From Sphingomonadales bacterium (GTDB taxonomy: Bacteria; Pseudomonadota; Alphaproteobacteria; Sphingomonadales; Sphingomonadaceae), in NCBI GenBank assembly GCA_027485735.1, contig JAIXQM010000115.1, positions 1-32,877 of the forward strand: 32,877 nucleotides of DNA, in the 5' to 3' direction. A model generated the notes under the pieces. That model saw nothing but the letters and a program-made list of their open reading frames with translations. It did not search any database and had not been told where the DNA came from. This document shows positions 14,876-21,112 of this stretch, piece by piece; the first letter of the stretch is position 1; every line of letters begins with the position of its first letter. The position numbers were made by a program, and so were the translations under genes.

Positions 14876-17233
14876 TCAATCCTCCCTGATCTCGATCAGC
14901 GGCACGGATGGCAGCTCGCCTGCCCGCCAGCCGGCGATCGAAACCTCGATCCGATCGGTGGCGAAGCGCACTGGCACATCGAACCGGAAGCCGGCGGTGA
15001 CCGCCGCGCCGGCCCACGGTGCCGCTTCGAAATCGACAAACCCGCCCGGCGCCAGCGTCCAGCCGTTCGGCAGCACGATGCCAGCCACTGCCACCACAAT
15101 AGTTCCGGGCCAGGGGCGGGTGATGCGGCGGGTTTGCGGGGCCTCGTCAGGCAAGGCGGCATCGCCATAGTTTCTCACCAACGCAAAACGGGTGGTGCCG
15201 CCGTCGCCCAGCCCAAGCTGCTGATCGAGGGCCGTCGGCTCCCCGCCATCGGCGGCCGAGCTGTTGTCGAGCGGATCGAGGAAACGAAAGCCGTGCGCCT
15301 GCCCGCGCCGGGCGCGGAAGAAGGTGATCAGCCGCTTGAGATCATCCTCCGAACGGATGCCGAGCCCGGCATCATATTCCAGCCGTGCATCAGACCATTC
15401 GGCATTGCGCTGCTCCGCGCCCGAGCCCGTCACCACCACCTGGGTGGAAAAGGCCGGGCCGCCGGCCGCGCCAAAGCCCAGTTCAAGCGGAAAGCGCACA
15501 TCGTGAAAACTGGCCATGTCGTCCTCCGCATCGTCAATCCGGAAAGGGGTGAAACCGTCGCGCGCCACCTGCGGCCAGGCCCAGACAAAAGTTTCCGCAA
15601 CCCCCAGCGCCAGCGCGGCGGCGGCAGCATCGGCGACCAGCGGCCACTGCACCTCGGCATCATTCTGGCTCAGCACGAAGCCCGCCAGATAATGTTGGCG
15701 GGCCCGGGGATACCCCAGTTGCGCCTCCACCAGCGCGCGGCCGCGCGCCTGGCCGGCCTGGTTGGCGCTGGTGACGAAGGTGTAATCCTCCAGCTGCAGC
15801 ACATCGAAAGCCGGGAAAGCCCAGCCCGCCGGCATGTTGGCGCGGGCCAGATCGGGCCGATCGCCGAGCAGCACTTGCGGCGTGTAGAACAGCAGGTGGG
15901 TGACGACGGCTGGAGCGGCGGTGCGCGCGGCGCCCACCATGCCGGCCGTGGCTTCGACCAGCCGGTCACCACACCAATCCAGATAGGCCTGCTCGGCCGC
16001 TGATTTATTGCCCCTGATATCGGCGATGATCGGCGGCGGGCTTCCGCGTTCGGCCTGCCATCGCGCGGTGGTGGCGGCATCATACAGGCAGGGCCTGTTA
16101 TTCGGCCCCACCCACCACCACGGCTCCCCCACCTGAAAGGCCGGGGCCACGCCGGCCGCCAGCGCCAGGCCCATCGCCACGGTCGTCACCGCCTGCAACC
16201 AGCCCTGCGCGGCGGGCTGGCAGGGCGACAGCAGCGCCGAGGGTGGCGACCAACCGGTGAGGCCCTGCTCTCCATCTGAGTCGCGCTGGGCCCAGGCCGG
16301 CGGGCAGTGCTGCGCCAGCAACTCCATCGACAGGGACAGGATGGGGGCAAAGCCCAAAGCCCCGGCACGAGCCAGGAAATCCTGATGCCACCCTAACGCC
16401 GGGCCACAAAAAGGCCGGGCTGGATCAACCACATTACCGCCTTGCCCATCGGGGAGGAACGCCATGAAATGGCTCATGCCCAGATAATGGGTGACGGCGC
16501 CGCGCCAGCCGAGCAGCAGCGCCTGTTCCAATATGCGCTCCGGCGTCTGGTTGTAGAGATCGTCATAGGCCGTGCACAGGCGCAGCGGCCGCGGCGGCAG
16601 CACGGGATCGCCGGCCTTCAATACCGCGCCGGCGCCATCGACCATCAGATTGGTCAGCCGCACCTCGCCGCTCGCCACCGCCGGCAGCGGCGCATCGACA
16701 CCATCGTAGCCGGGCGGCACCAGGCTGATGAACAGCCGGTCGATATCGCCGGCCCACACCGGATCGGCTTCGGATGGCAGCAGGAACCCGCCGCTGAGCG
16801 CATCGAAATCAAGGCTGATCTCGGCATCAGTGGGGCTGCCGCTGGCATAGTTCCACAGCCGCACATACCAGGTGCGCGGCTGTCCATTGGCATCACGCCC
16901 TTCGATGGTGAGCACCGGGCCGTTCACGGCATCCAGGGGCAGCACCGCGCCGGATGATTGCCAGCGGAACTGCCACAACAGCCCACGATAGTCGCGGCGC
17001 GTTTCCAGCGCGCACAAGGGATGGCTCCACCGATCCGCCGATTCCCAGATCAGGCCGGCCAGATCGGCCCGGCGCTGAAATTCCAGGTTCACCACCACGC
17101 TGTCCGGCCCGTCGGTCACGGCGCTGGCCATCATCGGGCGCGGGAAATCCACCAACCACCAGCGCGGATCGAACCGGCGCACCCAGCGTGTGCGGCCCTG
17201 ATCCTGGGGCCCGGCCAGCCACCAGCGCATCAT
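14876..17233 (-). CDS. GTA g12-type distal tail protein fused to a large TIM-barrel-like region
   Basis: A 785-residue protein. Residues 573-785 are a complete DUF2460 (RcGTA g12) domain, starting MASFHDVRFPLELGFGAAGG and continuing with VVVTGSGAEQRNAEWSDARLEYDAG and FFRARRGQAHGFRFLDPLD. Residues 1-560 are an extension: a beta-rich start (to about 215), then a probable TIM barrel (LRLCTAYDDLYNQTPERILE, APILSLSMELLAQHCP, AFQVGEPWWWVG, FDVLQLEDYTFV, FVLSQNDAEVQW). RcGTA g12 is only about 210 residues. The ATG 17233 overlaps the tape-measure stop (ATGA), and no internal stop divides the parts, so I call it one protein. The extension may form an outer ring or sheath around the tail tip, or act on sugars; some annotations call such parts non-contractile tail sheath. 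Confidence 0.85.
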   Translation of the reverse strand: MMRWWLAGPQDQGRTRWVRRFDPRWWLVDFPRPMMASAVTDGPDSVVVNLEFQRRADLAGLIWESADRWSHPLCALETRRDYRGLLWQFRWQSSGAVLPLDAVNGPVLTIEGRDANGQPRTWYVRLWNYASGSPTDAEISLDFDALSGGFLLPSEADPVWAGDIDRLFISLVPPGYDGVDAPLPAVASGEVRLTNLMVDGAGAVLKAGDPVLPPRPLRLCTAYDDLYNQTPERILEQALLLGWRGAVTHYLGMSHFMAFLPDGQGGNVVDPARPFCGPALGWHQDFLARAGALGFAPILSLSMELLAQHCPPAWAQRDSDGEQGLTGWSPPSALLSPCQPAAQGWLQAVTTVAMGLALAAGVAPAFQVGEPWWWVGPNNRPCLYDAATTARWQAERGSPPPIIADIRGNKSAAEQAYLDWCGDRLVEATAGMVGAARTAAPAVVTHLLFYTPQVLLGDRPDLARANMPAGWAFPAFDVLQLEDYTFVTSANQAGQARGRALVEAQLGYPRARQHYLAGFVLSQNDAEVQWPLVADAAAAALALGVAETFVWAWPQVARDGFTPFRIDDAEDDMASFHDVRFPLELGFGAAGGPAFSTQVVVTGSGAEQRNAEWSDARLEYDAGLGIRSEDDLKRLITFFRARRGQAHGFRFLDPLDNSSAADGGEPTALDQQLGLGDGGTTRFALVRNYGDAALPDEAPQTRRITRPWPGTIVVAVAGIVLPNGWTLAPGGFVDFEAAPWAGAAVTAGFRFDVPVRFATDRIEVSIAGWRAGELPSVPLIEIRED

Positions 17234-17796
17234 GGCCGCGCCCGATCGAGCGCCCGCGCCACGGCCCGCGCCACCTGGTTGCCGGTCTGCTGCATCACCG
17301 CCGGCGCCGCATCGCGCGGAGCCGCCACATTGACCGTGACATTGACCATGCGGGCGCTGTTCTGGCCAGGATTGGCCTCCACCCGCCCAGCAGCGGTCGG
17401 CACGAACAGTTCCGGCCCACGTTCGCCCACCATATAGGCCCGGCCGGCGCTGACCGGGCCACCTGTTGCCCGCCCCGGCAAGCCGAGCAGGCTGCCGACC
17501 AGTCCGCCCAACAGGCCACCGCCGCCACCACCGAACAAGCCACCCAGATCAAGCCGCAGTGCGCCCTGGGTGATGTCGCTGAGCGCCGACAGCGCGATGC
17601 GTTTGAGATCATCAAAGCCCAGCTTGCCATCAGACAAGGCCCGGCCCAGCGCCCGCGACAGCCCACTGCCGGCGCGGTCAAGCCCGGCCGCGAACGGGCC
17701 ATCCAGCGTGCGCTGGATGTCGTTCACGCCGGCCATGAAGCCGCCGGTATCAGCGCGCACCTTCACCACCAGTTCCTCGATCGGTTCAGCATCCAT
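17230..17796 (-). CDS. Short tail tape measure protein (GTA g11 type)
   Basis: A 188-residue protein that sets tail length and is expelled with the DNA. It starts EPIEELVVKVRADTGGFMAGVND, common in GTA tape measures, then amphipathic helices (LDGPFAAGLDRAGSGLSRALGRAL), a Gly-rich membrane-like stretch (GGLFGGGGGGLLGGLVGSLLG) and the conserved ATGGPVSAGRAYMVGERGPELFVP end motif. This end motif is typical of phage tape measures. At under 200 residues the tail should be short, as for RcGTA (about 220). ATG 17796 overlaps the preceding chaperone gene by 11 nt. Confidence 0.87.
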   Translation of the reverse strand: MDAEPIEELVVKVRADTGGFMAGVNDIQRTLDGPFAAGLDRAGSGLSRALGRALSDGKLGFDDLKRIALSALSDITQGALRLDLGGLFGGGGGGLLGGLVGSLLGLPGRATGGPVSAGRAYMVGERGPELFVPTAAGRVEANPGQNSARMVNVTVNVAAPRDAAPAVMQQTGNQVARAVARALDRARP

Positions 17797-17977
17797 CGGG
17801 ATATCGCTCCATCAATGCGGCCAGCCCGCCGCCATCCACCGGCGCATCGGCCGGCGCGGCATCCAGCCCCAGCGCGGTCACCAGTTCGGCGGGTGTTGCG
17901 GCCCAGAACTCATCCGGCCGCCAGCCCAGCATGGCTGCCGCCACATGCGCGGCCCGCCGTGCGGCATCGGCAAACAT
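17786..17977 (-). CDS. Small tail assembly chaperone (GTA g10.1 type)
   Basis: A 63-residue protein, MFADAARRAAHVAAAMLGWR followed by PDEFWAATPAELVTAL, matching the small chaperones (DUF2376-type) that follow gp10 in GTA clusters. The motif LGW-P-EFW-T-AEL is characteristic. With gp10 it probably coats the tape measure during tail assembly and is absent from the finished particle. ATG 17977 overlaps the gp10-type stop (TGATG); GTG 17980 is an alternative start. Some phages make this product by frameshift from the gene before it. Here it has its own start. Confidence 0.85.
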   Translation of the reverse strand: MFADAARRAAHVAAAMLGWRPDEFWAATPAELVTALGLDAAPADAPVDGGGLAALMERYPDGC

Positions 17978-18276
17978 CACTGCCCGGCCAGAATCTGGCC
18001 CAACAGCACCCGCAGCGCCGGCGTGGCATTGGCCAGCCCACCGGCCACCAAGGCCTCGGCGAAGGCGTCACGCGGTTGCGGTTCGGCCAGGCAATGCCAC
18101 AGCAATGCCGCCATTTCGGCCAAGGTGAGCTGGCCCGCCGCCGCGCGTTCGCACAGTGCAAACAACGGGCCCAGTTCAGCTTCGGCAGCGACCAGCGCCG
18201 TAAAGCTTGGGCGCAGACGCAGCGTCTCGCCGTTCAGCACCAGCGCCGCCTCCCCCCGCAACGGGTTCACGCTCAC
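17977..18276 (-). CDS. GTA-gp10-type tail chaperone
   Basis: A 99-residue protein of the GTA-gp10 family, recognised by VNPLRGEAALVLNGETLRLRPSF and FTALVAAEAELGPLFALCERAAAG, the pattern N-x-x-R-G-E-x-x-L-x-x-x-G. Its likely role is as tail assembly chaperone for the tape measure. The start is GTG 18276, overlapping the tail-tube stop by 4 nt (GTGA). It is one of the best single markers that the cluster is a GTA rather than an unrelated phage. Confidence 0.88.
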   Translation of the reverse strand: MSVNPLRGEAALVLNGETLRLRPSFTALVAAEAELGPLFALCERAAAGQLTLAEMAALLWHCLAEPQPRDAFAEALVAGGLANATPALRVLLGQILAGQ

Positions 18277-18680
18277 GCTGCCACCACTGGGCCGCTGCTT
18301 TCCAGCTGCAGGCTGTAGGTGCGCTCACCATTGAAATCGCCGGCATAATCCAGCCGGGCGATCTGGAAGCGCCCGGTGATGGTCTCGCCGCTTTCGAACT
18401 GCACCTGATAATCATCGATGGTGCCGGCCAGCGCGGTGGCTTTCACCCGGGTTTCCGCCGCCGAACCGGTGAAAACGCCGGAGCCCGACAGGGACACCGA
18501 ACGCACCCCTGCCCCCGACAGCAGTTCGCGCCAGCCGCCGCTGCCCTGGTTGGTCACCACCACGGTTTCGGTGGTCACCGTCAGCTGCGTCGTGCGCAGG
18601 CCGGCCACGGTGGCAAACACCGGCGGCACCGCGCCATTGCCCACCTTCAACAGGAAGGCGGCACCCTTTTCCATTGCCAT
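18273..18680 (-). CDS. Major tail tube protein (GTA g9 type, TP901-1-like)
   Basis: A 135-residue protein expected to stack as hexamers into the tail tube. It begins MAMEKGAAFLLKVGNGAVPP, then VAGLRTTQLTVTTETVVVTNQG, and has the typical SVSLSGSGVFTGSAAETRV and FQIARLDYAGDFNGERTYSLQL strands of the TP901-1-type tail tube fold. The start ATG 18680 has AAGGAA seven bases upstream, chosen over longer in-frame forms that would run into the previous gene. A 50-base gap separates it from the tail-terminator gene. This is one of few gaps in the operon, so a secondary promoter or processing site for this high-copy protein is possible. Confidence 0.87.
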   Translation of the reverse strand: MAMEKGAAFLLKVGNGAVPPVFATVAGLRTTQLTVTTETVVVTNQGSGGWRELLSGAGVRSVSLSGSGVFTGSAAETRVKATALAGTIDDYQVQFESGETITGRFQIARLDYAGDFNGERTYSLQLESSGPVVAA

Positions 18681-18730
18681 GAGATTGTTCCTTTTTTGAA
18701 AAACGTCCGTCACCCCGGCGAGGTGCGTTG

Positions 18731-19117
18731 CTAAAGCTGCTCGCTGCGCAGCCGCATCTCGATCACGCCGGGCCGCCAGCCATCGACCGGCGCATTCACC
18801 CCGGCCCGGATCAGCCGGGCGTTGACGATGCGGTGCCCATCCCAACTGCCGGCCAGCGACCGCAGCCGCACCTCGGCCGCGCCCAGCAACGCCTGCAACC
18901 GCGCGCCGCCCGGCCGATCATCCCAGATCGTCACCAGTACCCGGTGATCATGCGCCACCTCGGTCTTGGTGCCGGCGTCCGTCACCAGGCCAGGCCCGAT
19001 CACGGCATAAGGCGCCGCGGCATCGGCGGGCGGGCCGTCAAACACACCGGTCAGGCCAGGCATGTCGGCCAGCGCCGCCACCACCGCCTTCTGCATGGCC
19101 AATCCTGCCGCCATCAT
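18731..19117 (-). CDS. Tail terminator / completion protein (DUF3168, GTA g8 type)
   Basis: A 128-residue protein of the DUF3168 family that caps the tail tube end and joins it to the head. It starts MMAAGLAMQKAVVAALADMP, then GVFDGPPADAAAPYAVIGPG, where the pattern AP-Y-V-I is typical, and ends with the usual VNARLIRAGVNAPVDGWRPGVIEMRLR. ATG 19117 overlaps the stop of the small upstream gene; GGAG lies four bases before. Position between the head-closure and tail-tube genes agrees with this role. Confidence 0.85.
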   Translation of the reverse strand: MMAAGLAMQKAVVAALADMPGLTGVFDGPPADAAAPYAVIGPGLVTDAGTKTEVAHDHRVLVTIWDDRPGGARLQALLGAAEVRLRSLAGSWDGHRIVNARLIRAGVNAPVDGWRPGVIEMRLRSEQL

Positions 19118-19338
19118 TCGTCTCCCGGCCACAAAAGTCGCGGATCAGGCAGGGCGGTGCGGCTGCCACGCCGACGCTGGGCGACACCCGGCCCCGACAG
19201 GCGCAGCCCGTCGCTACCGTGATCCAGCACGCCATAGTCCTCCCAACGCTGCGTCACCCGCCAACGCAGCCGAGCGGCCGCCGCCAGCGCCAACTGCCGT
19301 CCGCGCATCTGCAAGCGCGCCAGCAATGCCGGGCTCAT
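19114..19338 (-). CDS. Small GTA protein of unknown role between head closure and tail terminator
   Basis: A 74-residue, strongly basic protein (MSPALLARLQMRGRQLALAA, then RLRWRVTQRWEDYGV, ending LLWPGDE). The ATG 19338 overlaps the head-closure stop and the TGA overlaps the tail-terminator start, so it is surely translated with them. It may be a shortened HK97-gp10-like neck protein, given its location. I see no motif strong enough to name it. Confidence 0.65.
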   Translation of the reverse strand: MSPALLARLQMRGRQLALAAAARLRWRVTQRWEDYGVLDHGSDGLRLSGPGVAQRRRGSRTALPDPRLLWPGDE

Positions 19339-19673
19339 GCCGGCCGCCCGTCGCACCACAGCGTGGCGAAATCCCGCCGCCGCGCGTCGCGTTCAACGCT
19401 GCGCACCACCAGTATCTGGTCCCGCCAGCGCAGCCGCACATCCAGGCCCAGATCTGCGCGATCACGCATCACCACCTGCCAGCGCCGGCCCGATCGCGCC
19501 GCTTCACCCTGCGCCTGCCGGCCCGGCGCACCGTCGCGATTCACTTGCGCAAACACCGTCTCCACGCTGATCCAGCTGCCCACATCGTCGGCCGCCGCAT
19601 CGCGCGCCGGCTGCCAGCGTTCGATCGTCACGCGTTCGTCAAGCGCGCCAGAGCGTTCCTGTTCACCTGCCAT
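19335..19673 (-). CDS. Head closure / head-tail adaptor protein (GTA g7 type)
   Basis: A 112-residue protein with the head-tail adaptor pattern: GALDERVTIERWQPA at the start, WISVETVFAQVNRDG in the middle and LRWRDQILVVRSVERDARRRDFATLWCD at the end. Such proteins form a ring below the connector that seals DNA in the head until the tail joins. ATG 19673 follows the connector stop by 5 bases. The open frame could begin earlier at 19712, but this would overlap the connector by 34 bases, so the shorter form is preferred. Confidence 0.82.
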   Translation of the reverse strand: MAGEQERSGALDERVTIERWQPARDAAADDVGSWISVETVFAQVNRDGAPGRQAQGEAARSGRRWQVVMRDRADLGLDVRLRWRDQILVVRSVERDARRRDFATLWCDGRPA

Positions 19674-19678
19674 CGCCC

Positions 19679-20212
19679 TCACCCCAGCTGCATCCGCCGC
19701 CACGGCCGCCACAGCGCCGCAACGGCGGCCGGCGGCGGGCCGGCATCAGCGGCGTCGCGGTGGCTGAAGAGATGGCTGACCAGCCGCACGATTCCGGCGC
19801 GCAACGGTTCCGGCACGCTGTTCCAGTCTGCACCCAGCCCGGCGCGGAAGCGCACCACCAGCGAAACCGGAGTCGCTCCTCCCGGCAGCCCAATCAACCG
19901 CACCCAGCCGGTGCCATCCGCGCCAATGTCGCTTTCCCAGTCGGTTGCCAGCGCCTCTCCGGCCTGGAACACGCCGGTAATCGCCTGCACCGGGTTGGCC
20001 TGCAGCCGTTGCCAGGCCAGATCACAGGCCAGCCGCTGTTCACCCTCACGCTCGATCAGCCATTGGCCGATGAACGCCTCGCATAGCGCCATGGCGGTGC
20101 GGATGTGCCCGGCCAGCACGGCATCCTCATCATCGCGCTCCAGCCGCAGCGCGGCCTTGCACTCGGCCAGGCCCACCACCAGCGGGCCGGCCTCCATGGT
20201 CACCAGTGCCAT
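19679..20212 (-). CDS. Head-tail connector protein (GTA g6 type, gp6/gp15-like)
   Basis: A 177-residue protein expected to form the ring adaptor directly under the portal. The N-terminal helices have the usual GLAECKAALRLERDDEDAVL and AGHIRTAMALCEAFIGQWL, and the later VRFRAGLGADWNSVPEPLRAGIVRLVSHLF followed by HRD is characteristic of phiE125 gp8-type connectors. ATG 20212 overlaps the stop of the adaptor gene (TGATG). In RcGTA it directly follows the capsid gene; here 4.4 kb of fibre-type genes intervene. Confidence 0.87.
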   Translation of the reverse strand: MALVTMEAGPLVVGLAECKAALRLERDDEDAVLAGHIRTAMALCEAFIGQWLIEREGEQRLACDLAWQRLQANPVQAITGVFQAGEALATDWESDIGADGTGWVRLIGLPGGATPVSLVVRFRAGLGADWNSVPEPLRAGIVRLVSHLFSHRDAADAGPPPAAVAALWRPWRRMQLG

Positions 20213-20484
20213 CACCGTTCCTCCACCCGCACCACCAGAGTGCGTTCATCGCTGCTGCCGTCGGAAAGCGTGACACGATTGGACACGCGATAGACGCTGC
20301 CCGCCGCCCCGCCCGACACCGTGATCGCGGCGCGTCCGCTGGCCAGCCGCGCGCCGGCCAGCGTGAGGCCCGCAGGCTCCACCTGCCAGACCGACTGGCT
20401 GATCGTGCGGACGGCGAGATAGCCGGCGTCCCAATCCACGGCATGTTCGATCACGCTGCCGGGATCCTTCAGGAAAATGCTCAT
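20212..20484 (-). CDS. Probable phage fibre-tail adaptor protein
   Basis: A 90-residue, all-beta protein. It begins MSIFLKDPGSVIEHAVDWDA and continues LAVRTISQSVWQVEPAGLTL, then VSGGAAGSVYRVSNRVTLSD and DERTLVVRVEER. This is the pattern (FLKDP-x5-Y/A-DW) found in small phage proteins annotated as fibre-tail adaptors, which look like an immunoglobulin-type fold. ATG 20484 has GAGG five bases before. It likely links the long fibre or spike protein of this module to the particle. The name comes from family annotation as I recall it, not from an experiment. Confidence 0.65.
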   Translation of the reverse strand: MSIFLKDPGSVIEHAVDWDAGYLAVRTISQSVWQVEPAGLTLAGARLASGRAAITVSGGAAGSVYRVSNRVTLSDGSSDERTLVVRVEER

Positions 20485-20518
20485 CATCACCTCGATTTGG
20501 CTGAGGGGGTGCGCAGAC

Positions 20519-20887
20519 TCACAGCGGCGCGCCGATCGACACCTGCCAGCTGGCCACGGCCACACTGTTGCCGGCAGCCAGCGGCTGGGCCGGGCAGGTC
20601 GTGACATAAAGCAGCCGCTGGCCGCCCACATCGACAAGCGCGACATGGTCAGCAGTGCCGGCGGCCTGCGCCACCAGCCCGGCGCGGGCCGCCACATTCA
20701 GTTGCCGGCCGCCGCCGCTGCCCGCCGCCAATGTGAAATCCGCCGGCGCAATCGCCGTTGCGGCCAGGGCGCCAGCTTGCGCGGCGGCATAGCTGGCCGG
20801 CTGCCCGGCAAGCAGCAGCATGCGGTTGGCCCCGGCCACCACGGCCAGCGCCGCATCCAGCACTTCGTTGCTGGCGAATTTCGCCAT
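20519..20887 (-). CDS. Phage protein of unknown function (fibre module)
   Basis: A 122-residue protein starting MAKFASNEVLDAALAVVAGA, then ANRMLLLAGQPASYAAA, DFTLAAGSGGGRQLNVAARAG and a HVALVDVGGQRLLYVTTCPAQPL end. This MAKFAS-x2-LDAAL / FT-AGSGGGR / HVALVD pattern recurs in siphovirus-like phages of alphaproteobacteria next to fibre genes; I know of no function. AAAGGAG eight bases before ATG 20887 is the best ribosome site in the module, so the protein may be abundant, possibly a decoration or structural ring. Confidence 0.7.
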   Translation of the reverse strand: MAKFASNEVLDAALAVVAGANRMLLLAGQPASYAAAQAGALAATAIAPADFTLAAGSGGGRQLNVAARAGLVAQAAGTADHVALVDVGGQRLLYVTTCPAQPLAAGNSVAVASWQVSIGAPL

Positions 20888-20917
20888 CGGCCTTGCTCCT
20901 TTGATGATGGGGTTGGG

Positions 20918-21100
20918 TCAGCGTTCGCGCACCGGCAGAACCGCCGGGGCCGCCCGCACTTTCAGTGCCGGCGCCAGCGCCAGTTCCAGCGTGCCGCCGC
21001 TCAACAATGGCTGCGAACTGGTCAGCGGCAGCACCGCAACCGCCGGATTGACCAGCAGCGGCGGTGACGCGAGCAGCGCCAGGAAATGGGTCAGGATCAT
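20918..21100 (-). CDS. Small hydrophobic protein of the fibre module
   Basis: A 60-residue protein, MILTHFLALLASPPLLVNPA at the start, mostly hydrophobic to about residue 33, then a beta-like GGTLELALAPALKV and a short basic end. GGGAGGG lies five bases before ATG 21100, and the gene fills the space between the 889-residue protein and the 122-residue protein, so it is likely real. It may be a small structural piece or a chaperone. The hydrophobic run is too interrupted by Pro to be a sure membrane helix. Confidence 0.5.
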   Translation of the reverse strand: MILTHFLALLASPPLLVNPAVAVLPLTSSQPLLSGGTLELALAPALKVRAAPAVLPVRER

Positions 21101-21112
21101 GCCGGCCCTCCC

